Shown: positions 1 through 18,800 of the stretch, in pieces | Layout: each line of letters opens with the position of its first letter | Numbering within the stretch: the stretch's first letter is position 1 | Source: Acanthaster planci | Lineage: Eukaryota > Echinodermata > Asteroidea > Valvatida > Acanthasteridae | NCBI RefSeq assembly: GCF_001949145.1 | Contig: NW_019091390.1 | Coordinates: 1,101,247-1,134,404 of the forward strand | Length of the DNA: 33,158 bases | Direction: 5' to 3' | The notes under the pieces: generated by a model | The model's input: the letters and a program-made list of their open reading frames with translations, nothing else | What the model was told of the DNA's origin: nothing | Database searches by the model: none | Position numbers and translations under genes: made by a program

Positions 1-133
1 AGAGGGGTACTGGAGAGGAGTTACTGGAGAGGGGTACTGGAGAGGGGTACTGGAGAGGGGTACTGGAGAGGGGTACTGGAGAGGGGTACTGGAGAGGGGT
101 ACTGGAGAGGGGTACTGGAGAGGGGTACTGGAG
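1..133. repeat. 13-bp minisatellite (about 10 copies), cut by window edge
   Basis: Tandem copies of the 13-base unit GGGGTACTGGAGA fill the first 133 bases. One early copy is altered (GGAGTTACTGGAGA) and the rest are almost identical. The array begins before the window, so its true length is unknown. It lies in the SPTLC1 intron that follows the exon at 966-1095. No coding role is visible. Confidence 0.95.
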
Positions 134-965
134 CTGCACAGCTGTAGGACAACCAACCTAGAAGGCGGTGCTTCCAATAATCAACCGGCAACTGACAATG
201 GGCTGCTATATCCTTAATACACCCGCTCTGCCCAGTTATAAAAAAAACCCTTGTGTTAAATTTTGTGAATCTTTAAAATTTTGAGAAAGTGGAATTCAAC
301 AACTAAAATTTACTGATAACAAGAGAAGAACAAAGAAGGAACAATACACGAGTAATTTAAAAGCTAATTTAATGTGGACAGTGAAACTACCAGTATCGAA
401 GAAGTCGTAAATAATTAGACTAATATAGCAAGATTAATTTTGCCCAGTGTGTTTCTTTTGTTGTTGGGAAAATAAGTATAGTTGGAGGCATTTGGACACA
501 ATTTTAGGAAAGAATTTATCAAGAGGGATAAAACAAACAGAGATGGGGCAGATTTGAAATTAGGCCCAATTTCTTAACTGTTTAATGGTTAAATTCTCCA
601 AAATTTTCAGGAGGCCAAATTTTCCTGATTACTTCAACAGCTGAGCCTCAGGTCTCAACTCACTTTTCTCACGGAGACCTTCTCCCACAATGTGCACCTG
701 GCAGGGAAGTTATTTTTGATTGAAGCCGAAGACAAGGCTGTAGCAGGCCCAACTATTTGAGCAGGCTGAACATGCAGTGGTCTGATGGCAAGACAATGGA
801 GTGAATGCACAACGGTGCACACTGGGTACCAGGCGTCTTTTGGACGCAGTTACTGATCACGCAATTTGTGTATGAGGGTTGGAAAGGCAAAAGTTCATTT
901 TGGGATTCCTCACACACAATACGGAGAGTCTGAATTTCTTGGATCAGGGGACGGGCGTGTCTTAC
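134..965. other. SPTLC1 intron 7 (partial), no gene seen
   Basis: AT-rich sequence on the 3' side of the splice donor of SPTLC1 exon 7 (minus strand). I looked on the minus strand for the next expected exon, which in the family encodes the segment around RFIVVEGLYMNTG, and did not find it, so it should lie left of the window. The open frame running through 753-1073 is exon 7 plus read-through into this intron. Confidence 0.7.
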
Positions 966-5860
<4,895 letters not shown>

Positions 5861-5864
<4 letters not shown>

Positions 5865-5869
5865 AACAT
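5861..5869 (-). promoter_or_regulatory. two-codon uORF overlapping SPTLC1 start
   Basis: On the minus strand ATG TTA TGA precedes the SPTLC1 start, and its stop shares bases with the main ATG (ATGA overlap). If the 5'UTR includes it, ribosomes would meet this minimal uORF first. The main start has G at -3. Function is inference only. Confidence 0.5.
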
Positions 5870-6856
5870 CCAATGTACACGGGAAACAAGGGGAAAGGCT
5901 CTCAGACAATTAATCGGAAAACTAGTCGGTGAGGTTTCACTCAGCAGTTCTCCGCACGGAACACTGTTGTGGTGATATGTAGGTTGATTATGAAGTGACA
6001 ATTTTTCACATACGAATTACCATGCGAGTGGGGCGTTGGTAAGATTCATTCTTGAAAGTAGGGATCGAAAAAGTACATTTGTGTGCAATTTCATTTATAA
6101 AGACAGAAATGAGTAATTTTGAAAATATTGACTTGATAATGAATTACAGATTACTACTTTTAAGTTGTGTCCTACGTGAATTTGAAATGTCATTTTGATA
6201 AAGAACATTTCCCCATGCTTGCAATCAATAATATCTTTATCTTTCCTTAGATGAAATGGACTATGCGGATGACTCATCAGTTATCGACAGCAACTAGATG
6301 CGAAAATTACTGCTTGCATAAGTAACAGCGCCACCAATTGGCATAAAATTCAGCTGTTTTCCATACTCAACTTCGTCTTCGTCTCAGACCTGGCTTCGTG
6401 TAAGAAACCAATCCTCGATTGTGGGCCTGAAGCGTTTAATTTTTAAATTGAAATACTGTAGGCTCTTTTGCATCTTAATTCATGTTTTGTGGCACTATCA
6501 GACTTACTATTGGGCTTTTGACCTCAAAATCAAGAAGTAAAAACAGTTGAAGCCTGAGACGGACCTCAGTCGAGTATTGGAAAACGGCCTTCGTGACGAC
6601 CCCGCCTGCGTCCAAAGTATTGGCAACGGCTGACGGAAACGCGTGTTTCGACGGAAGCCAGTGAAAAGCGACTGCGCCTACATGTACGTGTAGACGCGTG
6701 TTACCACCAGTCGTAGCCATACATGTGCAGCTAGCCGCAACTCCAGCCGCTGTTTTTAGCACGCACATGAGTCGGGCGCATTGCAGGCTGGCGGCGCGGT
6801 CAGTATACACACGGAAACAGAGGAGATATACTTGTGAATTGTCCATTTTAGTAACG
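5865..6856. promoter_or_regulatory. divergent SPTLC1 / TMEM8 promoter region
   Basis: The 992 bases between the two start codons hold the 5'UTRs and presumably a shared, head-to-head promoter. Visible elements: a perfect AP-1-type site TGACTCA (6270-6276), a CCAAT box (6408-6412), and a CpG-richer stretch around 6580-6800. No convincing TATA box was found near either gene. A frame in phase with the TMEM8 start is open from ATG 6698, so a longer N-terminus is formally possible. The signal peptide, and A at -3 of ATG 6857, favour the later start. Confidence 0.6.
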
Positions 6857-9800
6857 ATGTCAACCCAATCTCTTCTGTCGTCATTAATTCGTGCCACTAT
6901 TCTGTTGCCATTGTTTTATGTCATAAATGGACGTAAGTAACTGTTGGTTTCCTTAATCATGTTTTCTCTATCGGCCTTGTGTGTGTGTAGGTTGTGGCTG
7001 TGCTTTACTGATGCGCAACTACCCCCCAGAACTGGGGTCCGATGTCCGCCCGGCCCCGTTCGTGGGAGCGAGGCAGACGTTGGACCCCACAGTTAGGCGT
7101 AATGCGCAACTGGGCCCCCCGGCTATCGTCACGTCAGTCTTTGCTTTAGCCGTGTGTGTTTTTTCTCTTCTTAATTGAACTTTTCCGGACGTGTTTGTTT
7201 TCTGAAGAAATCACTGTCTGTATATGAAACTCTAGTTTCAGGGATATTTTTGTTAGCTAGTCTGATATGTGTGTGAGCAATAACAATACTGACTTCCCTG
7301 TTGATGCTTCAAGACACAACTGTAGGGCTCAAGATACCGACATGACCAAGGTAGTCCAGTATCTGGGCCCCATTTATGGGGCTATTTTGAAGGTACATCA
7401 TTCAAGGACAACAGTGTGGTCCCTCTGCTGAGTTATCGTGCTACTACTGTTTGTACATTCTGAACCTATAGTTCCCTCACAATTCAGTTGGTTGGCCATC
7501 AGTCTGTGATCTGTTTTCTTGGGACAGTTAAAAAGTGGGTGGGTCTTCTGCAGTGGGGGGAGACTTTGGGGAGGGGGTGGGTTGGTCTAGATACCAGGTC
7601 CAAATTTAATGTCCCATAAATCGCATGTATGTGATTGCAGAACCTGGCTATGGAGAGCAGCTGTTTGGTACGTTCCGTTTGAAGGCGTACGGGTCGTTTG
7701 GCGATGTGACTCTGTTTCATGTTGTCATGCCTCCACACTGTACTACAGCCAATTGGGACATCAGTGTGCTGAAGGACACATTAGAATGTCCCAAGACTTC
7801 TGTTCACCTGTAAGTGTTGTGAAGATACAAAATTTGTTGTAGGAGCCTGGCAGTGAGGGATCTTAAATTTGAAAACCAAAAATACATTTAAAAAACCTAA
7901 AAAAAAACCCCACTTTACCGAGTGTATAAATGATACATGTACGGGAGGGGACGAAGAAAGGTTAACAACGCAGCTTATGCATGATTTTCAAAATTGTAAA
8001 AATTCACCAAGAAAGAATTTTATTTTGGAAAGAAGTTCTTCAACACAGGAAAAATAGTTTTGTTGCTTTTCAAACATATTTCAAGCCTAAATGTGGAACT
8101 GCTCTTTTGATTTAAATGTAATTGTTCATGTCACTTTATTTACTTGGTTATTCTCTATTCGTTTGTTTTCAGAGCATTGCAGCCAGGGAGCCTACCTGTA
8201 ACCAACCCCTACAACACTAGTTTTCCTCCCCACATCAACACCCAGAGCCAGCGTAATCTCAACTTGTTCACCATGTCGTCTGCCCAACCTGTCCGCATCA
8301 CCTTTTGGACTCCGACGGCTGGTGATTGGTACCTTGTGGCGTTTTTACCCAGGGGTGATAACAACAAAATAGAACAGCAGGTATGGCATATCCAAATCCA
8401 CTCCCCCGCCCCCCACCCCCCGCCCCCCGCCCCCAAAAGAAAAGAATTCTGTTTCTTTGGATCACATTTACAGTTGTTTTCTTGTGATACGGTGTCATTG
8501 GAAGGTGTGCAGAAATGCTAAGTACATGTATTAGCTGAGTTGATTCAAATAATTGAACCAATCGACTAATTGGCCTCCTGTTAGATCAGATGGTTGACTT
8601 TTTGTACCAAATTCCCTCAAAAGTAAAACAAAATGTACGTGTTTGTGTGGTGGTTTACCTTGCTGGGTTTGAGGATGCATTCATCCCCTACTGAAAGGAG
8701 CAGGCTGATTGGTGGTTTATTCCCTTAGTCACAGTAAGATCATTCACCTCAAAAACTAGAAGAAAAACTGGAAGGAAGACTAACTTTCAGGCCTCACTGT
8801 TGAACATATGCATCATTTTCCTTTAGGCGCACCTGTAAAACAACAAAATAAGGTCGCAACTGATAATGGAATTATTTCCCTTTTTGCTTCACTGATCTTT
8901 CACCGCTGAATATTCAAAATAGAAAAAACCTTTACAATACAAATACTGATTAAAAAGGTGACATTAGTAATAACTGAAAATACATTGCATTTGAATACAT
9001 ACATAAAGCAGATTATTACTGGTACTTGCTGCGATAATATGGTGAAATCATTGTTTGGGTATCGTTTTCCCAACATGTAAGTCTGGTTGCTGATTGTGCT
9101 TGTCATTTATATGATGCTTTTTATGTCCATATGAAAGGTCTGATTAATTTTTTTGCCCCAGTTTGGCTTTTCATGGAAAACAAAGGGAAGGCCACATATG
9201 TACATCTACTGCAGAACCACAGCCTCTTCAAATCCTAATGTGTGTATTGTTGGTTCAATGTTTGCACAAGTTCGATGCCACGCCTAGCGGCGATAGACAC
9301 GGCAAATCAAACAGGGTCAAATTCCACTCTCTCCATGGACTGTTCTTAGCACGGCATTGAACGTGTTGTGGGCATACTTGAGATTGGTCGTGTAAACTCT
9401 ATTTCATTGCCGTGGACTGTAGGCTTTTTTGGTACCGTGGTTTGTTGGGTTTTTATACAATTTGTAATTCCAAGCCCCATCAGAAATTCTGTAGAATTAA
9501 GATCTGGCTTTTTTGGTTGAATTAAACAAAAATTGTGTTAGTTACACGTACTTATTGCATTTACCAGAGCTTTATAAGGAGATCACATTTTTGTTCTAAA
9601 CTGTTTCATGTTAAAAACATTGAGAATGCTGGCTTACTGTGTGGTACATCATGCATCTTGTAGTCTAACGGAAAATAATGTACGTCTATGTACATTGCAG
9701 GCACTGGTTTGCCATTTAAATGTTTGTACACAGGTTCAGAGTGTGGATGTGTATGAGGTATCATGGTTGAGCTGGTACTCTGCACAAATTCTCATTGCAG

Positions 9801-12800
9801 CTTTAACATCCTGGCAATAGTGTGGATATGTGCACCAGTGTGTAGTATTGATTTTTTTTTTTATTTCTATGCTAATGTAAACTTCTATTCACAGTTAAAG
9901 TGATGTCCTTTTCAAAAGCTGGTTTGGGAATACCAGATACTTTAGAATGACAGTTGTTTTGTGTTATGGGGGAGTGCAGGAAACAGGGATGTAATCTAAA
10001 ACTTCCGGTTCATACTCAAACTTCATTTTGGCATCTTAGTTTGTGTTAAATTGGTATGACATTTTGGAGGAGTTCTTTAGTACATATGTTTGCCATGGGA
10101 AGTTGGTCGCACATCAACAAATTTGCATTTTGAACAGTGCATGTCAGTGGACAAATGACATTTTTGATATATTGGGACATTCCATGCGATAGAAAGAAGA
10201 AAGGATTAATTAAAACTGCCACTCCAAATACACCTACGCATCTTTTTCTCTGACAAACAGACATCGGGGATACAGCCAGCAAGGAAAATTTGTTAACCAT
10301 TACCCACAATGCACTGAAAAAAGGCCTTTCCATGGCAGCCTGTTTACGGCTCACTGCATTGCAAATCACCGGTATTGAGGAATTATTTATGGGAAGAGGC
10401 CGAAGGGACTAGCTGGTGACTTCCCTCGGGGGGGGGGGTATTTCTTTCCAGACCCAAAAATAAGCACCAGAGGCAGCCTCAGACATTTTTGGATGGCTAG
10501 GCAGACTTTATCCATTGCTGGAAAACAGCCCGGAATCCTGATTAAGAATGCACGGTGTGTTTTGTCTGTGTCACGTGCAGGGCCTAGGGGGTCACACCTG
10601 TCGGTACTTCATCCAGATGGGCGTGGCTTACTGGCAGGCGGAGGATATTAAATCTCTTAGCACGCAAACCAGAACAACTGTAGAACTGGCGACAGAAACA
10701 AATTATACAACAGCTATGTACAGGTGGGTGTACCGGTAAATCCCGAAAAAAATATTGTGTATTCGTGTCCCGATTGTACACACATGTACTCCCATAGACC
10801 ATGTCTCACCCATTTGAAGATTTGGGTCTAACAACGCAGTTGCCTGCTCTCATGAAACCCTGATCATAGTGTTTCATCATTATAGTCCATAAGCTATAAT
10901 TAGAAATTTAAGTGATTAGATTTTTGTTACAAAGTGGTAATGCACACTGCACAGGCTTATCTTACCTTAAAAGACCAAAAAATTGCTGTGTATCTGGTTA
11001 CCTGACCCAACCTAGAAATCATGCGGAACCTATATCTTTTTATTTGACAAATCAGAATATAAAAACTTATGGCGCCTTGCCCCGAGCCTAATTTGTATAC
11101 ATCGTCCTGTACATTTTATTGTTTTAATTTTTTTTGCACGAGATGGACGGCTCTTGTGTGTTTGTATTTCAACAATCAGCTGCTTTACTACTCAATCACA
11201 GTGCTAATGTGTAATATTGACGCACACATGTACAGTATTAATCTGACACTGACTTAGTACTGGTACCTGTTACAAATATACGCACCCCCCCCAATACAGA
11301 CCATCATTCGACCCTAATTTTTTGGACTATAAAAATTTAGAGTAAAAGAAAAATATTTTACCCAACCAACCACCCCAGATTATTGTTATTAACTAATTGT
11401 TTGTTTGGCCTTATGAATGTTGGTCTCACTTAATTTACCTCATTACTGAATTTCAAACTTGTTTAATTTGTTGTTTTGTCTTAAAAGTGTATCTGAAAAG
11501 ATAAGTCTCATGTTGCTATGACCCAATGAATCATAGTAAGTTACAATGCCTTACTGTGAAAGTTATCAATTATTCAAACCAACGATCGAAGCGAAGCGGC
11601 ACAAGATGGCGAACTTCACCGTGAATACACGTAAAACATTGTAATCGCTTTGGCGCCATTTGAGCAAGCGATATGCCTGCGCAATGCACATTTATGCACA
11701 GGCGCAGGCGCCGCAGCAGCCACGTGCACCTGGTGAGCCTGTGCCCAAGCATTACTCTAAACTGCGCAGGCGTATCGCTTGCTCAAATGGCGCCCATGGT
11801 AATGACATCTTTTGGGCAGAGTTATCCATCTTGCGCCTTCGGCGCTATATGATCTTTGATTCACACCACTAACAGGTCCTGCATTTGCTTTGTATCCTCA
11901 GTTGTGAATTGATCAGTCAGATTTTCTTTGTCCTGTCTTTTCCTGTAGGTTCTACGTTTCACCCTTGACCAAATACCTGACTTTCTCCTACCAAAACTGT
12001 CAAGTCGGGTCAGAGTTCAATCAAACTGAGGTCAGCGACCCCTGCCCTGTGGCCTTAAGAGTTGGGCCCGGTGCTCTGCCCAGTGTGAGGACCCCGCCGG
12101 TCCTCTGCAAATCCAACACGTCGTGTTCAGTGCAGTTTGGGGAACCGTTGGCAGACACTTGGTACTACGTCCGTCTTGATTTGTCATCGCTGGATGAACC
12201 GACTTCAGCCAATTTGAGTTTAGGGGTGGAAACACAAAGTAAGTCATTTGCTTATTAAAAGGGGACAGTATTTTACAAATAACGAATATTTATGAGTGCA
12301 GAAGTAAAAGTAACTTTGTAAGGGAACAGATTAAATGTTACCAATGGGCAAACATACAATCTGCTACTGAATAAAGATTATTCTTTCCATTGCTCAAATG
12401 TTCAATATTTAGTATTAGTTTATACCATGCTGCAGCCTGAATATGTCCTCTTTGTGTACAAATCACGGTTTTACTCTCTCAGCTTGGCATGAAAGTGTTA
12501 CATGTAGTTTTCACATACTGAGCTGCGGCTGAAATGTCTAAGTGCGTTGCTTCTTCCTTTCACGGGTGTTTTACAGCATACTGTGCATGTGTAAAGAGCC
12601 ACCACTGCCTACTGCACGCCTAGTTCAACATTAACAGTACCGGGCGTTGTTTGGCTTAGAGTACTCAGTACTACAAAATACCAAGTAACACTCTGAGCCT
12701 GAAGGACCTAGCGCTACAAATTACTATTTCTGGCTCGGTTTATTCCATTGTTATTCGTACAGAGAACAATGAAACTATGCATTCATAGTGCCACAGCATT

Positions 12801-15800
12801 GTATGGTACATTGTCTTCTCTATTGTATTTTATGGCTTCAGAGAATAATAATGTCATGTCCTCTTACAAGCGACGGGGCTGAGTACTACATTTTACTACT
12901 AAGTAGTACTTTATAGCATTCAGGACTGTTAGGGTTAAAGGCACATTGACTGGGGTATATTGAACTGTTGCACTGTTGAATATACTGAAGAAGTCAACTG
13001 CGTTTGATGGATGATCCTTCAATCAGGTGACAACGAGTTATTCGGGTGTGGTATAAAACTCAGAAATGGACTGTAAATGGTCCATTGTTGTTGAAACTGA
13101 AACTTATGAAAGCAATAGTTTTGAATTGTTAACCCATAAGAATTGGGTACTTATTGAGAAATTAACCACTTCATGCCGGGTAAAAAATTCTCTTGAATTA
13201 CAGGCTGCCAGGCGCTTTTTAATGATTTTGACATTTGTATTCACCATACTTTTATAGGAAAAAATCACCCAAGCAATGCATGTCATGTAAAGGGAGTCAG
13301 AAGGCAATGAAGTGTGGCTGGGTGCTTTAAAAAAACCGCCATTGTTATATTTATTATGGTGTTACTTTATTTCGTCTTTATTCGCCCTCAGCCCTGCCAG
13401 GAACGACAAACAATGGGCGGGCTGGGCGACGCGTTCGTCGGCCAGGCTGGCCTTGAATGCTGCGGTACTTCATGCTATTGTACTTCACAATAGGAGGATT
13501 ACAGCCTATGGTGACTCATAGCAGTCAGTCTGGTCCCCACATGAGGCCGCCCGGCTGTGTGGATCCGAAAAATGTGGCCCATATGGGGTCACCCGGCGCT
13601 AAGTGGTTAAATATCTTCAAGCAATTTGTTTTTACTGGGGTTTCAGTTGAGGTCAGTCACAGGGCCCATGGAAATTCATCACAAAATATAGGAAAAGTCT
13701 TGGAAAGGGAATGATTATTAAACCTTTGAAATTTAATCCCATTGGCAGGTTCTCTCTACCGGCAATATGGCAAAATCTGAATGCATTGTTTTTTTATTTC
13801 TTTGTGGAATATGAGGATTCTCTGTCTTCTGTTTGCAGAATGCATGGAAGAAAACATCCAGGTTTTTCCTGTTTCCTCCGAGGACATGGAATTGCGGACT
13901 TTGGTGTTGAACTCAAATGCCAGTCTCATTTATTCGCCGGTGAATCCTTCTGATAACGGCTCTGCCTTCCTGCACCCTGCCTTAGAAGAGAAAGAATCGG
14001 AACCCGAATCCTACCCTCCGGCGTCGTTCACGAGGGGACTCTACCTCTCCCCTCTGTCCCCCCACCCTCCTCCCGTCTTGTCCAACTGGTGTCCCCCCGT
14101 GCTGCCCCTGTCCTCGGCGCAGCTCGGGGGCGCCAGTCCCTTCAAGAAGTTCATCTGGAACACCCCCAACGCCACTGACGGGTTGCCGGTGTCCCCAGAC
14201 ACACCGGTGGTCGTGAAGTTTGAGCTGGACCTCCCCCAGGACATCGGAGGCAACTTAGTGATCAAGGCTGACGTCGCCAACAAGAAGGTGCCTTAGATTT
14301 TTACACCTTTGCCCAGCTTCCTGTCCTGCATGAGTGCTAGCCATGGACTTCCGTGCAATGAAGTGGCATAGATATTGTACATACATGGCCACCCCTGCTG
14401 ATCATAACTGGGATTAAAAGCTCTGAAGCAAGCACACCTTATATTGAATTTCACCATTTACAGATTTTTTTGCCCCTTAACAATGAAATGTAAGAAGTCA
14501 GTAATAACTATTTAGACAGCATGCGTAGCTAACTGTGCCACTCAAGACGCCATGGCAGTTACTACCCCTGTTCCTCAGGCCACACCTTTGTATACTCCAT
14601 GGTGGAGAGACACAAGTTTGGGGAGAAGATGAATTGCCCTAGAACCCGCCAGAAAGCCAACTGAATTGAGCCCCTTACCATTTACCCCACAATGGAGAGT
14701 CAAACCCTGACTGATATTCCCCACATCCACAAATTAATCATTTAAGTTTCCTTAAATTGCTGGTGTAAACGCCCATAAGAATTCTTTTTGAATTGGTTGG
14801 TTTACAGGACCTCCCGGGGCAGGCTTTTGTCACCCTGTGTCTGAGACAAGGTGGCATACCACCCCTCAATGGGACAAATATATCCTGTGATCCAGAGGAT
14901 AGCTTGACATTCAACAGTCATTCTGCCGATGCTGCGTTTCCCTGGATCGTACCATTTCCTGCACCAGGGGTGTGGTATCTGTCGTTGGAGTCTTGGTGTA
15001 AATCTGGGGCGGGGTAAGTAATTTTCTCACATTTCTCCTGATCAAGTCAAACTGATTGTTCAACTTTATCAGCGGTTTTGGAAGCAATTTAAGCAACTTT
15101 TTCCTTGTGGATTTAAAGCTTGCTTTTGCTGTCTTGTTGCATAATGGTCTCTTAGAAACAGACAGAGGCTACGTTAGTACAGAATTGGCCGTTAAGCAAC
15201 ACTGTGGAATGCGGCCCTGACTGCGAACGTCAAAGGGGTTCACACTGCCTTTTTTTACCAACTGAGTGCAGCGTGGTAGTTCAGGGTAAGGCGTTGTTTG
15301 CCAATACCTGCACCACAAAGTTGATGGGGAGGGGGTTCCATGAGGACCACACATTTTGCCCTGAGGTGCTGCGCCTTGAGCACTCTCAAACACAATGTGC
15401 ATTTCTCTTTCAGTAAGCACAGTACAATTTTCATGTCCTTCCATTCTTCCGCAGTGTTGTGCCTTGCAATGACACCGCTTACGTCCTTCTGGACATTGGT
15501 CTGTACGGATGCATCGATAATTGTGGGGAATATGGTTCCTGCCACAGTGCCATTGACATGGGAATTCTGTACTACTACTGCAAATGCTCAAGAGGTAAAA
15601 TACCCCCTCCCCTGCCGTCCTGTCCCCTCCCCCAAACAGTACAAGTGAAAAAACATTATTTAACTCAGTTGTAAACTTTCACTGGACTAAGAATTTATAG
15701 CANNNNNNNNNNNNNNNNNNNNNNNNNNNNNNNNNNNNNNNNNNNNNNNNNNNNNNNNNNNNNNNNNNNNNNNNNNNNNNNNNNNNNNNNNNNNNNNNNN

Positions 15801-18800
15801 NNNNNNNNNNNNNNNNNNNNNNNNNNNNNNNNNNNNNNNNNNNNNNNNNNNNNNNNNNNNNNNNNNNNNNNNNNNNNNNNNNNNNNNNNNNNNNNNNNNN
15901 NNNNNNNNNNNNNNNNNNNNNNNNNNNNNNNNNNNNNNNNNNNNNNNNNNNNNNNNNNNNNNNNNNNNNNNNNNNNNNNNNNNNNNNNNNNNNNNNNNNN
16001 NNNNNNNNNNNNNNNNNNNNNNNNNNNNNNNNNNNNNNNNNNNNNNNNNNNNNNNNNNNNNNNNNNNNNNNNNNNNNNNNNNNNNNNNNNNNNNNNNNNN
16101 NNNNNNNNNNNNNNNNNNNNNNNNNNNNNNNNNNNNNNNNNNNNNNNNNNNNNNNNNNNNNNNNNNNNNNNNNNNNNNNNNNNNNNNNNNNNNNNNNNNN
16201 NNNNNNNNNNNNNNNNNNNNNNNNNNNNNNNNNNNNNNNNNNNNNNNNNNNNNNNNNNNNNNNNNNNNNNNNNNNNNNNNNNNNNNNNNNNNNNNNNNNT
16301 TACTTCAAATGTTAGAGCAAGACCTGGAAGTGTTGTTTGCATATGAAGTAGGATATGAGATGGAGAAAATGCCCCCCCCCCCGCTTTGTGTTGGTCATTG
16401 TTTCACTGGAATCTGAGGAATTTTTTGAGACATCCAGGGAAATATGTTAGGTAACAATAGTCTATGGTGTGTAGCGATTGGACATGTACGGGGGTACACC
16501 TCAGTCTCATTTCTTGCTTTGTATAGTTGTTTGAAGCTTTGCATGACAGAGTAGTACACGGAGAGGTATGTTTGTGGGTACTTTAAGGAAGCAGACTTTT
16601 TCAGGAGGAGGTGTTGGCTCTGAGAAGTGCTGGTGCTCACCATCTTGCTGGATTGATAACCAGTAAGATCTAACCTTTTAAAGCTTTTAACGTGTTCTCT
16701 ATCATTTGAGCTTTATGGCTTAGTGGACTCTAGCTGAAGGTAGAGTGGCCCATTTAGCCCAAATATCAACCCACCAAATTATTTTAGAAAGGCATACATT
16801 GTTCAAAGATGGCCGTGGCACTGAGTTTGCCACAAAATTATTTCCAGCCATCATTTTCGAAAAAAAAAAAATAAAAAAGTCATTTCCCAAAGATGTCTGT
16901 GGTGACAGAAAAAACATGTGGGTCTCGTAAAACCTCCAATACAGCTCCGACGTGCTAAAGTTTCCTTTCTGTGCTGTTCTGATATCAATTCCTTTTAGAG
17001 ATGTACATATAAAATAGGACAAGGCTTGAGGAAGATTCTGCTGGGATCAAAGTTTGAGGCCCCGTAACTTTTCCGACCTCTTGTTTTTATTGGCAAATGC
17101 CCGACATCGAAATATACTGGTATCTTTTTTTTGTATTGCCTCCTCACCAAGGCTACCAAGGCTGGGGATGCACGGATGACTCGGAGGCGTGGTCCCAAGC
17201 TTACTTTCTGACCAGAGTCCTACTGCTCACGCTCAGTAACCTCTTCTTCATCTTCCCGTTCATCCTGGCTCTGGTGCGCCGCCACTTTGTCCCAGCCATC
17301 TCGTTCTTCTGCACGCTGTTCTTCTCGTCGGTGAGGGCAACTGTTGCATTTTTCAATGTGTTTTGTTTTGGTTTTCAAATGGCCACTAAGTAGGCGAAGG
17401 GTGCAGCTTAGCAGCATTGCTCTCTAAGGCTGTATGAACAAGTATATGCCAAAAGATGTGTAAACGTGCAACAGTTGTCTGTAACAGTTTCATGTAAGGT
17501 CATGTTAAACCCCCTACAACGTTTTTCTCGTCGCTTCCTTGATATTTTTACCTTTTTGAGAACCAAAATTACTGCATAGCACGTGAGGGTTTCAGTGCAC
17601 ACACACCTCCAGGAGTCAGTTCTGGAAACCAAAATGGTTCAGAGTTTTCACAAATTGTCTCCACGTGACACTTGCCTTTTATTTCGTGATAACAGTAACA
17701 AATTACACAGCACGATTATTTTACTTGCTATATTTCAGTTTTACCACAGCTGCGATGCCGACAGCCTCTGCATCATGTCCTACAACACCTTGCAGTTCTG
17801 TGACTTCTTCTCAGCGTTCATGTCCTTCTTTCTGACGCTGATAGCCATGGCCCGGCTGCCGGTGCCCCTCCGACATTCCCTAGAGATCCTAGGTAAGTCG
17901 AGCAGTTTTCTGTAGCGTGCTTTTTTCTGTGCTCAGATGGACAGTTGCCGCTTAAGTCAAGCGCATTTAAAATGACTCGGCGATAAAGTGACTATTTATG
18001 CTTGTGTTCAACAAGGGCCGAGATTGCTGACCCGTCAGGCGTTTGACAAATTTAGTGGAATCCACCTAGGAATTTCCATTTGTAGTTGATTTTATCTTTG
18101 TGTGGTTTCAGGTGCATTTGGGCTGGCCTTGGGAACCACTTACAACCGTTTTAGCCTGTGGGCGGCTGCCGTGCCAGTGGGAGTAGGCATGGGCGTCTTG
18201 CTTATATCCTGGGTGAGTTGGTGGAGGAACAACCAGGGTCGAAGACTTCTCAAGTTTGCAGTTAAAGGGCAGTGTGGACACTGTTTTGCAAACATCCCAA
18301 AAACGACATCGCCAAACTATTTTTTGATAGCTTCTCTGATGGAAAATAGACAATGGTCTCTGCGATTGTTGAGAGGAGAAGACTTGGCTGTCGTTTCCGA
18401 TTGTCTGGTCAGACACTTGTTTAAAAAGACTTCACTTTTTGTGTCTTTTGCTGTATCTATTACTGGTTATGCATATACTTGGAGCTTAAAGCTCATGTAT
18501 GAAATTTTCCATAATTCTTTTCCTGACATTTCTAACAATTAGCCTGGTCTGCACTTTTTTCTGTTTTTTTTGGTGCCTGTAAAAAACCTAGCCCCTCAAA
18601 TTGATCAATTACTTAAACTTACAGCAGAAGAATAAAATGGTGCATATGACCTTTAAAATGGCCAGTTGTTGAAAGGACTGAAGTTAAAAAGTTCCCCTCC
18701 TCAATTTAGTTGATATCAAATCTGAGAGTGATAAGCCAGTTTAATATTTTGTATTTAGGCCATTTTAAAGCCTCAGTATGTGCATCTAAGCTAAGGTCGA

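Noticed and set aside
6475-6897. 140-codon minus-strand frame opposite the TMEM8 first exon
   Set aside because: No recognisable motif, opposite to a promoter and exon with a clear signal peptide; likely GC-driven chance openness.
15169-15591. 140-codon minus-strand frame opposite TMEM8 exon 8
   Set aside because: Antisense shadow of the EGF-coding exon and adjoining intron; no family match.
15703-16299. A missing TMEM8 coding exon in the N gap
   Set aside because: Exon 8 and exon 9 phases and the EGF cysteine pattern join without a missing piece.
15695-16342. 215-codon minus-strand frame across 15695-16342
   Set aside because: Almost entirely N bases; not a real frame.
18213-18542. Extension of TMEM8 exon 11 into an open reading frame
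   Set aside because: The donor TGG|GTGAGT is good, and phase and homology resume at 18913; the extension has no family similarity.
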